Assembly: GCF_003952225.1 (NCBI RefSeq)
Contig: NZ_CP034437.1
Span: forward strand, 1 to 64,000
Reading direction: 5' to 3'
Length of the DNA stretch: 64,000 nucleotides
Source of the DNA: Paenibacillus albus
GTDB taxonomy: Bacteria; Bacillota; Bacilli; Paenibacillales; Paenibacillaceae
The notes below the pieces were generated by a model, which saw only the letters and a program-made list of their open reading frames with translations, had not been told where the DNA came from and searched no databases. The position numbers and the translations under genes are program-made. Shown piece after piece: positions 56,426-64,000 of the stretch. Numbering within the stretch: the first letter of the stretch is position 1; every line of letters begins with the position of its first letter.

Positions 56426-56525
56426 ATAGCTTGAAGACCGTCTTAATTAAGCCTATATTGGTGAATCCGTTTATGATGAGACTTTGCTTCCTTAAAATGA
56501 CTAAACTTTAAGGGGTAGAGTGATC

Positions 56526-56792
56526 ATGAAATACGTTAACGCTGATATTTTACCGGATGAATTATTGAGAGAAGTTCAGAAATATATGAATGGCGTCATG
56601 GTTTATATCCCTAAGCCTGAGGGATTACGCAAAGGCTGGGGCGCGAATTCCGGAGGCAGGGCCTATATACAGCAAAGGAACATCGAGATTCGTCGTATGT
56701 TTGCTGAAGGAGCTACCGTTGAACAGCTCACGGAACAGTTCTTCCTTTCTTGCGACAGCATTAGAAAAATTGTATATACGAAAGTCAAATAG
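56526..56792 (+). CDS. Small CD3324-family protein
   Basis: 88 aa. The sequence MKYVNADILPDELLREVQKYM, YIPKPEG, and a C-terminal helix-turn-helix-like segment (RRMFAEGATVEQLTEQFFLSCDSIRKIV) fits the small CD3324-type family common in Clostridia and Bacilli, which resembles Mor-type regulators. Function unknown; nucleic-acid binding is plausible. AAGGGG stands upstream; a GTG at 56520 is an alternative start. Confidence 0.75.
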   Translation: MKYVNADILPDELLREVQKYMNGVMVYIPKPEGLRKGWGANSGGRAYIQQRNIEIRRMFAEGATVEQLTEQFFLSCDSIRKIVYTKVK

Positions 56793-56817
56793 AATACTTC
56801 GTTCATAGAGTGAGCAG

Positions 56818-56850
56818 GCCACATTAGATTCGTTCTGATGTGGCTTTTTT
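56818..56850 (+). terminator. Rho-independent terminator of the CD3324-family gene
   Basis: GCCACATTAGA (56818-56828) pairs with TCTGATGTGGC (56834-56844), one wobble, followed by TTTTTT. Confidence 0.88.
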
Positions 56851-56956
56851 AGGTTGAGAACGGTCCAAAATCGTTTTTTACATACAAGTAAACCATGCGA
56901 ATCGTTATTATTAACCTCATCAACATTACTAAACACAGTGAGAAGGTGGCTTTCTT

Positions 56957-57688
56957 ATGACACAGCCTAAACGAAGCTATACCATTTGGTTTTCGCAGAG
57001 GACTGGGAGCACGCTGCTGGCTGAAGCGCTCGCCTCTACCGGGGTGGCAGGCAATCCGGCTGAATGGCTCCATTTTGAACACAATGACCCTTTAAAAGTG
57101 ACGCGCGAGGATATGGAACAAAAGTGGCGGCTCGGGACTACTCCAAATGGTGTCTTCGGGATCAAAGTCGGTTTTGAACAGCACTGGATCGACGCATTCC
57201 GCAGCTTGTTCGAGCTCCCGGAGCATGCATCTCGCGCAGAAGTGTGGAGTACGGCCTTCCCGAACTGCTCCAAGCATATTTATATGACGCGTCGCAACAA
57301 GGTCAGACTGGCTGTTTCTTGGTGGCGCGCGATTGTATCGGGTGAATGGCATCGCAAGTTTGGCGAGAAGCCGCAGGAGCATGATCTTGCAGACAAGTAT
57401 AATTTTGATGCCATTAAGCATTTAGTTTTTGAAAGCATGCTGTTCGAAGCAGCAATCGAGGATTTTCTTACCGAATCGAACATCCAGCCGATGACGATTG
57501 TTTACGAGGACTTTGTCCAGGATTATGAAGGAACCGTTAGGCGAGCGTTGGAGTTTCTGGACATTCCGGCGGACCATGTGAACATAGCGCCACCGGTCTT
57601 TGACAAGCTGGCTGATGATGTTGCCGAGCAATGGGTGCAACGGTTTCGAGAGGAGAGCCAGCGCGGGTGGGAGAATGTACGCTGGTAG
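56957..57688 (+). CDS. Stf0-type sulfotransferase family protein
   Basis: 243 aa. SQRTGSTLLAEALASTGVAG near the N-terminus is the 5'-phosphosulfate-binding loop, and YMTRRNKVRLAVSWWRA carries the 3'-phosphate-binding Arg/Ser region of PAPS sulfotransferases. Overall length and the early PAEWL/HFEHNDP segment match the Stf0 group, whose founding member sulfates trehalose in mycobacteria. It is uncommon in Bacilli and has no partner genes here. GAAGGTGG lies 7 bases before the ATG. Confidence 0.8.
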   Translation: MTQPKRSYTIWFSQRTGSTLLAEALASTGVAGNPAEWLHFEHNDPLKVTREDMEQKWRLGTTPNGVFGIKVGFEQHWIDAFRSLFELPEHASRAEVWSTAFPNCSKHIYMTRRNKVRLAVSWWRAIVSGEWHRKFGEKPQEHDLADKYNFDAIKHLVFESMLFEAAIEDFLTESNIQPMTIVYEDFVQDYEGTVRRALEFLDIPADHVNIAPPVFDKLADDVAEQWVQRFREESQRGWENVRW

Positions 57689-57738
57689 CTTAGAGGAGGC
57701 TCGGCTAGCTCAGATGCAGCTGGTTCAAGCCTCTGATT

Positions 57739-57764
57739 CTGAGAGAACACATACGTTCTCTCAG
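57739..57764. terminator. CTGAGAG-type palindrome between convergent genes
   Basis: CTGAGAGAAC (57739-57748) pairs perfectly with GTTCTCTCAG (57755-57764). The stop codon of the minus-strand gene (57763-57761) is inside the stem. It looks like a lone member of the dispersed palindrome family and may serve as a shared terminator. Confidence 0.6.
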
Positions 57765-60235
57765 TTGTTCGCTTGATATTGAATCAAATCCATATGAAGC
57801 GCAGACTCCGCACCGCTGCCTACACGGACCGCATCGTAGTAACCTTCCACGCTATACCGTTTCACGTCATGCTGCGCCAGGTCAATCGCGACGATTTCCG
57901 TATTCATATTCGTCATTGCAGTATCTCCCTCTTGCAGGCGGCTGTAGAAGTCTTGTTGATTGCTGTGCAGAACGAGATACAGCACTCCTTTGTATAGCGA
58001 AAGCTTGCTAATATCCGAATAATCCTGCCTGAATACCATCTCCGCCGTATGCTCGTTCAGATCAATCCGCATAATGCGATAGCCCTGCACCAAATACAAG
58101 CTGCCGGACGCTTCATCCATCACGAGCGAGCTCTCTCCCTGCGGTGTCGTATCATAAATTCCGTCTGGGTTACCGCGCGGGATTGGCAATGAGCCGATCC
58201 ACCTGCCCTGCCGGTCGAAACGCTCCAACCGGTGGTCAAGCAGTACATTCACCTCTCCTTTATATGAAATGATGTGCACATGCGCTCGCGCATTCTCATT
58301 CACGCCTAAGTAGAAGGAACGATATCTCTTCGACTGCTCCTTGTACTGATAGAGAAACCCGTTCAAATAGTACCACGTTAGTCCGCTCTTCGAATCCCGG
58401 AACCACTCCTCCGGCCAGAATTCATGCTCCTCCAGCTCCTTCTTCGCGGCGGCTTGAAAGGATTGCGAGACAACACGGCTTTGCTTCAGCGAGGTGTCTG
58501 TCACCATCGTTTGCGCATAGGAAGTTACTTGCAGCTTACTCCCCCGCAGCTCCAGCCTATATGGATGCGAAACCTCGAGCTCCGCAACCACTTGAAGCCG
58601 GTCGTTCAGCTTCACTACGCGGGATGCTTCCGTATCTGCGACGAGCCAGCCGTCATCCAAGCGAATGTAATCACTGGCACCAACCGCGCCTGCTGCCTCT
58701 CCAATTTCTACAGTAAGTGTAATCGGCATTTCTCCCAGCAAGTTCATCTGCCCATCTTGATAGGCATAGAACTGACGATCCACGAGCACATACCAGTCCG
58801 AGCCAAACTTGCGGAAGGTTTTGGAAGCGCCGTAGTCCCCATCACGATTCACTTCATCAAGCGCTTCGAGGAGATCGTCCGGGACCGGCGCATTCGCATT
58901 CCGCTCCTCTAGTTTATGCGCTACAATCTTATGGCTCGTAAGCTCCGCATCCCAAGGCGGCCGCGGCTCCTGCTTCACTTCAAAATCAATGCTGTCTTGT
59001 AACGGCGAAGCCCATACCCGATCCTTCGGCGCACCCGCGGTATTTATCAAATCGCGCCATTCGATTAATTGCTTCTTCCCAGCTGCTTCATAGGTTAACA
59101 ACGATTGCTGCGCGGACACGAGCTTAGCCCCATCGGTTTTGAACTGCCGATAGCTCGGCGGATGCGCGGATGCACCATTTCCTTCCTCATATTGAAGCAC
59201 CTCAAGCTGATCGGCAGACGCATGCGTGAACGTCCATTCGTTCAAAGCCTGCCACTCTTCACTCCATATCCGTCCGTCTAGCTGCAGTAGCCGCGGATCG
59301 TAATTGAGGAATGACATCCACTCTTTACCGGATCCATCTTTAAGAAGTCCAATGACTTGCGTCGTTCGACCATCCAGAAAAGGCATGAGCTTCGCGTCCG
59401 TAAGATCGTAGCCATCATAGCGCCTCACCATGAAATATGGCTTTGTATAATAGACAATAGTGCCCGATTCTTCGCTAAAAGCATAGACAGTAGACTCGTC
59501 GCCCAGCTGAATGACTTTCGGCTCGGCCAACTGATAAGGGACTGCGGCGGTGCGCGACCTTGCTCCTGATGCAAGGTCTATCCCTCCGCCCTCTACCCGC
59601 TCCCACCCCTTGTAAGAAGGATCGAGCACATACTCATCAACCGCCTCTGCATTGCGCCATTGCACGAAGAAGAGCCGCGGCTTCTCTGCCATTCCGATGG
59701 ACAAGATGTCGTCTGGACCGAAGAAGCTCTTCTGATCAACGAGCACGATAGGGTTATCTGAAATACGAATGACGAACCACGAGCCGCGTTCCCCACTTCC
59801 TTCTCCACCAATGAGCTGCGTGCCAATCAACAGGTACTCCCCGTTCAGCCATGCTTGCGATGAGAGAGGCGTCTTCCACGTGTAGAGCGTTTGTTCAGCC
59901 GCACTCTCTGCTGCCGAGCTATAGATGAGCTGCCCATTTTGCGCAAAAACAACCCGTTTCCCATCCTGCCACAACACCTGCTCCGTCGCCGAATCCGTTC
60001 GGAAAGCATGCACCACGGGAGTAGTCTGCGCAACAGCAGGCGCTTCCGAAATAGCCGATGTATCCGATGTTTCAATTTCCTTAGAAGCGGCCGGTTCGGA
60101 CTCCAGTGACGTCTGCTTCGCAGGCGCATGTGCGGTGAATCTCTCACCATTTGCAAGCAATAATCCAGCAATCAATATGGCAGTGAACAAACATGCACCT
60201 AGCAGAAGCGTCCTCTTGCGCGACTTCATCCACAT
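57761..60235 (-). CDS. Large membrane-anchored protein of unknown function, probable beta-propeller
   Basis: 824 aa from the ATG at 60235 (AAGGGG upstream; a GTG at 60244 is an alternative). A basic N-terminus is followed by one hydrophobic helix (LLLGACLFTAILIAGLLLA), then an acidic Ser/Ala/Glu linker to about residue 75. The large extracellular part is rich in short aromatic strands of the kind seen in propellers (VVFAQNGQLIYSS, WYVLVDRQFYAYQDGQMNLLG, SGSLYLVQGYRIMRIDL, YKGVLYLVLHSNQQDFY). I do not recognise a named family. It is convergent to the sulfotransferase gene and downstream of the SLH surface protein gene, with a terminator between. Confidence 0.7.
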   Translation of the reverse strand: MWMKSRKRTLLLGACLFTAILIAGLLLANGERFTAHAPAKQTSLESEPAASKEIETSDTSAISEAPAVAQTTPVVHAFRTDSATEQVLWQDGKRVVFAQNGQLIYSSAAESAAEQTLYTWKTPLSSQAWLNGEYLLIGTQLIGGEGSGERGSWFVIRISDNPIVLVDQKSFFGPDDILSIGMAEKPRLFFVQWRNAEAVDEYVLDPSYKGWERVEGGGIDLASGARSRTAAVPYQLAEPKVIQLGDESTVYAFSEESGTIVYYTKPYFMVRRYDGYDLTDAKLMPFLDGRTTQVIGLLKDGSGKEWMSFLNYDPRLLQLDGRIWSEEWQALNEWTFTHASADQLEVLQYEEGNGASAHPPSYRQFKTDGAKLVSAQQSLLTYEAAGKKQLIEWRDLINTAGAPKDRVWASPLQDSIDFEVKQEPRPPWDAELTSHKIVAHKLEERNANAPVPDDLLEALDEVNRDGDYGASKTFRKFGSDWYVLVDRQFYAYQDGQMNLLGEMPITLTVEIGEAAGAVGASDYIRLDDGWLVADTEASRVVKLNDRLQVVAELEVSHPYRLELRGSKLQVTSYAQTMVTDTSLKQSRVVSQSFQAAAKKELEEHEFWPEEWFRDSKSGLTWYYLNGFLYQYKEQSKRYRSFYLGVNENARAHVHIISYKGEVNVLLDHRLERFDRQGRWIGSLPIPRGNPDGIYDTTPQGESSLVMDEASGSLYLVQGYRIMRIDLNEHTAEMVFRQDYSDISKLSLYKGVLYLVLHSNQQDFYSRLQEGDTAMTNMNTEIVAIDLAQHDVKRYSVEGYYDAVRVGSGAESALHMDLIQYQANN

Positions 60236-60332
60236 CGCCGCCACCCCTTTAACGATCTCTACATCTTGTATCCAATTGGACGCTTTATTTGGAAAAATGT
60301 TTCATCTTCTAACCGTCCTTTCGCAAATAAAA

Positions 60333-60366
60333 AAGCAGCCAATGTCGCGAACGACATCAGCTGCTT
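60333..60366 (-). terminator. Rho-independent terminator of the SLH protein gene
   Basis: On the minus strand AAGCAGC pairs with GCTGCTT and the inner ATGTCG/CGACAT stem closes on a TTCG tetraloop; TTTTTATTTG follows. Confidence 0.9.
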
Positions 60367-60375
60367 ATTGAACAA

Positions 60376-63300
60376 TTAAAGCTTCAGCAAATTATAGATG
60401 ACTTGTGCGGCTTCGGCACGTGTTGTCATGCCCTTCGGCTCGAACTTATCGGAAGAGCGTCCTTTAACCAGTTCCAGTTTAGTCGCAGCATCAACGTCCT
60501 TCACGGCCCATGCCGAAATCGCAGCCTGATCGTCGAACGATACGGACTCGCCAGCGGAAGGAAGCGTGCTGTGAACGGAAGCATAAGCTCTCATCAGCAT
60601 GACAACCATTTCTTCCCTGGTGATGCGATCATTCGGTCCGAATTGCGCTGCTGATTTTCCTTTGATAATGCCTGCAGCTACAGCAGCCGAGACATCGCTA
60701 GCGAACCAGTCGCTATTATGCACATCTAGGAAAACAGTGCTGCTTGCAGAGCCTTTCGGCAGCTTCAAAGCTCTTACCAGCAGCGACGCGAACTCTGCAC
60801 GGGTAATCTGGCGGTTCGGCTCGAAGGTATTCTCCGTTACGCCGGATATCAATTGCTTCGCAGCCAAGCTTTGAATCACATGATAAGCCCAGAAGCCTGT
60901 TTCAACGTCTGTGAAGCTCTTGCGCACTTCCAATACCGCATATTGGCTAAAATGGCTAATCTGTGCGACGAATTCGCCATTCGCAAAAGTACCGCTAACA
61001 TATTCAAGCTTGCCGTCGCTCGAAATGTAGTAAATACCGGCAAGGTCGCTATTAACGGCAGCGCCAACCTTCAGACGGAGCGTGATCGGCTCGCTGAATG
61101 TAGACATCTTCGTCGTTGTTCCTGTTGCAGTCGTTAAGGAAAGGCTGAAGTCGTACACTTCGCCAACGACATTAACCTGCGTATTCGAAGCTCCCTGCCC
61201 GCCTGCTACGAGCTTCTCTACTTGTGCAGCCGGAACCGGATTAATGGCAAGTGATACTACCGCATCTTTCAGTTCCTCTGCGCTTACCTTCTTGGACAAT
61301 TGCGCAATCAAGTCCGAAGGAACTTCAAGCGAGAGCTTGTCCGATTTAATCTCGAGGCTCTTGCTGCCCGATACTGCACCTAACGCATCAGCATTCAGGT
61401 TCACGAGATTCGTATTCGCCGGCACATCGAGAACCGCATTCCCATTGGCACCTTGCACGATCGTATCCGAACCGACATTAACCGTCGCTGGTGCCGATGG
61501 TCCGGTTGGTTGTGATGGTTCAGTCGGTGTAGTTGGTTCGGTTGGCGTAGTTGGTCCAGTTGGGGGAGTTGTTCCACCCGTTGACGAACTGGAATTCTTC
61601 GTAAACCTTAGAGTCGTAATCTCACCGGCAGGTACTTCACCGTTTGCCTGCACCCGCACTTGAACCGTATGGATGCCGCTTAGGCTTGGCAACGCATTAG
61701 CATCATATGCTGTCCAGCTGCCATCGTCGATCTTGTATTCCATCGTAGAATTAATGCCGACAATAATATTTTTCGAATCGTTCGCCGTTACGCTTGGTGC
61801 CGCTGGCGGCAAGATCCGATTAACAGCAATGCTGTACGTCTTCGTTGAAGCGTCTTGAGCGGTAACTACAATCGTCACCGTGCTATTGCCTGGAGCCAAA
61901 GTAATTGCACGCTCTTGCCCCGCTGTATACGACTCACCGTTTACTGTAATTGTCGCTTTCGTATCCGCCGCCGCATTTACAACACTGAGCGTATTCACGT
62001 CGTTGCCCACAGTGACCGAGTAGCTCGTTACACTTGAATCAAATGCAGGAGCAATCGTTCCTGGGCTTACACTTAAGCTGCTCAGAGTCGCGATATCAAC
62101 AAGTTTGCCTGCAATCATATCGTCTTTGACAAGGGCATAGTCCGCAGCGATCTGCTTCGAATAATCCTCAGCAGCATTAATAATCTCACTTTCAATTACA
62201 CTCCAGTTCGGAGCCACGTCACTCTTGAACGTATCGTCGAAGCTTCCAGTAAGGCCGCCAATTGGCGAATCAGCATCCGAGTAGGCATGCATGTATGCAT
62301 ATGCTTTTGCAGAGTCGATCGCGTATTGCGCAACATCTGTTGCATTCGAGAACGTTTTTTTCGTGTAATCGCCTTTATATGGTGAAATCTCTCGGATGAG
62401 GTACTGACGGCTGTTGTCTCCAAGCAGAACACCGAGGAAAGCATCAGTATCCAGCGTCATCGCCTGGTAAGCTTGCTTAGGCAGGCTCGCATTGCGCAGC
62501 TGCTCCTTCACGTCTAGAATCACATCGTCTGTCGCAGCTGCTGTTGCACCTTCGACCATAACATTGAACCGGTTAACGCCGATACTGCCCATACCTTGAT
62601 TAATGCGGCGAACAATCGACTTAATCGTGAAATAACTGCTGAACTGGTCTGCCGTCAACGTATGAAGCGGACTCTTGGAATTTCCGGCAATTTCCTGAAT
62701 GTATCCATTCCAGTGTGCCTGAATATCTGCCTTCTCGGCATCCGTAGCAGGCATGTACTTAGACGTATCAGGACTTGTTACTGTATCCTTCACGAACTTG
62801 GAAGCTTGGCTGCTTCTCGCGCTGGCGTAGTCTTTGTTGTTAACGACCGTATTCATTACGCTTGCCGTATAAGTCGTAGCGTTACTTGCAGTGATCTTAA
62901 TGCTCTTCTCGCTATTGTTTTCTGCCCCAGCCATGCTGACAACCGCATCCTTGTAGGCATCAAGGAACTGCTTAGCTGCAGCGCGAATCTCCGAATCCGT
63001 GATCTGCGTTATTTTGGAGCTGTCTGCATCATATTTAACGACATACATACTCACAACGAAGCGCAATAGATCGGTGTAGAATGAATCCACTTTCGCGCTG
63101 TCGAAGTCGTTCAGCCCAAACACAGGCGTACCCGTGCTATCGTTAAAAATTCCGACGTTCTGAATATGTGCATCGCCCTCCGTATACGTCTTGAGCGACG
63201 ATAAGCCAGTTAGCGAGGCAGGCAGCGGGAACACCGATGTGCCCAGATCCTTCTGATAAACATCGTTCGTGCCGCGCAGGAACGTATACACATCGTGAGC

Positions 63301-64000
63301 CAGCGCTTCTGCACTGTACTTGTAAGTCTTCGTCGCAGCATCATTGAAGAAGGTATTCGCTTTCTTCAGTGTCTGCTCTACGAACAACTTACGCTCGTTC
63401 GATGTATCGAGTGCCACTCTGTGACGCTGCAAGGAAAGACCTGTAATTGGAGCGGAATCGACCGCTTCTGCCTCCTGCACCGCATGTCTTTTAATCACGA
63501 TGGAGAAGCTCGCATCTTCTGCTACGACGGCATTATCCGGGTTCGCAGCCGTGAACACGATCCGGTTATTCTCAGCATCAGGCGCTGCTGTCAGAGTAAG
63601 ACCTTCAGGCAATCCCTCAACCGTATAATCAGCTCCACTTGCAAAAGGAACCTCAGTATCATTCGTGCGAACTGTTACATTATTGGACAATTGAATCGCA
63701 AAAGTGTTCTGAGCGAATGCCGTACCGCTGGACATGACGAGCTTGTCCGATCCGGCAACCGCGCTACCGGCAACTTGAGGAATCACCGATGCAAAAGCCA
63801 GCTTAACCCCGCTGATAGCCGCAGAGTCAGGGTAAGCATCGGCATTCTCCAATGCGCTGCCCTTCACAACGACCATCAGATCGCGATCCGATGTGATCGG
63901 TGCATCGGCTGTTCCACTCAGTGTAAACGTGATGGAATTATCGCTGCTCGAGCCGACAGCTGTACTCGTGAAATCACCGTCAGGAAGTCCGTCAATCGTA
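60376..64000 (-). CDS. S-layer-anchored surface protein with DUF2252 domain, 5' end outside the window
   Basis: At least 1208 codons are visible and the frame stays open at the window edge, so the N-terminus is missing. Order from the visible N-terminal side: two Ig-like or repeat domains of about 100 aa (YTIDGLPDGDF; YTVEGLPEGLT); a DUF2252 domain at about 62100-63420 with FLRG, TEGDAHIQNVG, GLNDFDSA and DLLRFVVSM; a cadherin-like beta-sandwich (about 61800-62090, LSSLSVSPGTIAPAF); a Pro/Thr linker (61490-61585); a beta-rich domain; and three SLH repeats (about 60380-60930, with ITRAE, ITREE and TTRAE). SLH repeats bind pyruvylated wall polymer, so the protein sits on the outside. Confidence 0.85.
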   Translation of the reverse strand, partial: TIDGLPDGDFTSTAVGSSSDNSITFTLSGTADAPITSDRDLMVVVKGSALENADAYPDSAAISGVKLAFASVIPQVAGSAVAGSDKLVMSSGTAFAQNTFAIQLSNNVTVRTNDTEVPFASGADYTVEGLPEGLTLTAAPDAENNRIVFTAANPDNAVVAEDASFSIVIKRHAVQEAEAVDSAPITGLSLQRHRVALDTSNERKLFVEQTLKKANTFFNDAATKTYKYSAEALAHDVYTFLRGTNDVYQKDLGTSVFPLPASLTGLSSLKTYTEGDAHIQNVGIFNDSTGTPVFGLNDFDSAKVDSFYTDLLRFVVSMYVVKYDADSSKITQITDSEIRAAAKQFLDAYKDAVVSMAGAENNSEKSIKITASNATTYTASVMNTVVNNKDYASARSSQASKFVKDTVTSPDTSKYMPATDAEKADIQAHWNGYIQEIAGNSKSPLHTLTADQFSSYFTIKSIVRRINQGMGSIGVNRFNVMVEGATAAATDDVILDVKEQLRNASLPKQAYQAMTLDTDAFLGVLLGDNSRQYLIREISPYKGDYTKKTFSNATDVAQYAIDSAKAYAYMHAYSDADSPIGGLTGSFDDTFKSDVAPNWSVIESEIINAAEDYSKQIAADYALVKDDMIAGKLVDIATLSSLSVSPGTIAPAFDSSVTSYSVTVGNDVNTLSVVNAAADTKATITVNGESYTAGQERAITLAPGNSTVTIVVTAQDASTKTYSIAVNRILPPAAPSVTANDSKNIIVGINSTMEYKIDDGSWTAYDANALPSLSGIHTVQVRVQANGEVPAGEITTLRFTKNSSSSTGGTTPPTGPTTPTEPTTPTEPSQPTGPSAPATVNVGSDTIVQGANGNAVLDVPANTNLVNLNADALGAVSGSKSLEIKSDKLSLEVPSDLIAQLSKKVSAEELKDAVVSLAINPVPAAQVEKLVAGGQGASNTQVNVVGEVYDFSLSLTTATGTTTKMSTFSEPITLRLKVGAAVNSDLAGIYYISSDGKLEYVSGTFANGEFVAQISHFSQYAVLEVRKSFTDVETGFWAYHVIQSLAAKQLISGVTENTFEPNRQITRAEFASLLVRALKLPKGSASSTVFLDVHNSDWFASDVSAAVAAGIIKGKSAAQFGPNDRITREEMVVMLMRAYASVHSTLPSAGESVSFDDQAAISAWAVKDVDAATKLELVKGRSSDKFEPKGMTTRAEAAQVIYNLLKL

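Overview
The window looks like a chromosomal stretch of a spore-forming, soil-type Gram-positive bacterium close to Paenibacillus/Cohnella. The evidence is S-layer homology (SLH) anchoring, BclA/BclB-like collagen proteins beside a YheC/YheD-type spore protein, YesM/YesN two-component control next to LplA/LplB/YtcP-type sugar transporters, strong AGGAGG ribosome binding sites and GC-rich coding DNA. Most genes lie on the minus strand. No rRNA, tRNA, CRISPR array, transposase or phage gene was seen.

Layout. 1-2240: DegT-type aminotransferase (+) and a PhyH-type dioxygenase (-). 2352-14065: one long minus-strand operon from a near-consensus sigma-A promoter (14038-14065) to a strong terminator (2352-2397). 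It encodes a NitT/TauT-type ABC importer and eight enzymes or enzyme-like proteins: CocE/NonD esterase, RutB-like amidohydrolase, cupin, amidase, FAH-family hydrolase, creatininase-family hydrolase, FAD oxidase and CodA-like deaminase. It looks like uptake and stepwise breakdown of a nitrogen-containing ring or amide. 14289-16517: gamma-glutamyltransferase divergent from an Lrp-type regulator. 16631-28325: sugar ABC importer (YtcP, LplB, LplA-like), YesM/YesN pair, ChbG/YdjC deacetylase, GH78 alpha-L-rhamnosidase-like enzyme and AraC regulator. 28502-31843: a dehydrogenase without zinc ligands, a lipoprotein and a PQQ-like propeller protein. 32016-35925: spore-surface genes. 36028-38896: TIM barrel, Gfo/Idh/MocA and TIM barrel in one operon. 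39084-46394: an operon of aldo/keto reductase, FAH hydrolase, mutarotase-like protein, cupin, Zn-alcohol dehydrogenase, SDR and enolase-superfamily dehydratase, divergent from a GntR regulator. Together these fit a non-phosphorylating deoxysugar-acid pathway. 46395-50391: about 1 kb and 0.4 kb of palindromic repeat DNA around an Ig-like protein and a chemotaxis receptor. 50425-55320: a PhyH dioxygenase, TIM-barrel isomerases and two Gfo/Idh/MocA genes. 55504-60235: hydrolase, small HTH-like protein, Stf0-type sulfotransferase and a large unknown membrane-anchored protein. 60376-64000: an SLH surface protein carrying a DUF2252 domain, cut by the window edge.

The strongest points for follow-up are: the ring/amide catabolic operon; the surface-anchored DUF2252 (kinase-like motif) protein; a dispersed family of CTGAGAG-type palindromes arranged in about 110-113 bp tandem units; and two genes (CocE-like esterase and LplA-like lipoprotein) that each appear broken by a one-base change in a homopolymer, which may be real or may be sequencing error.
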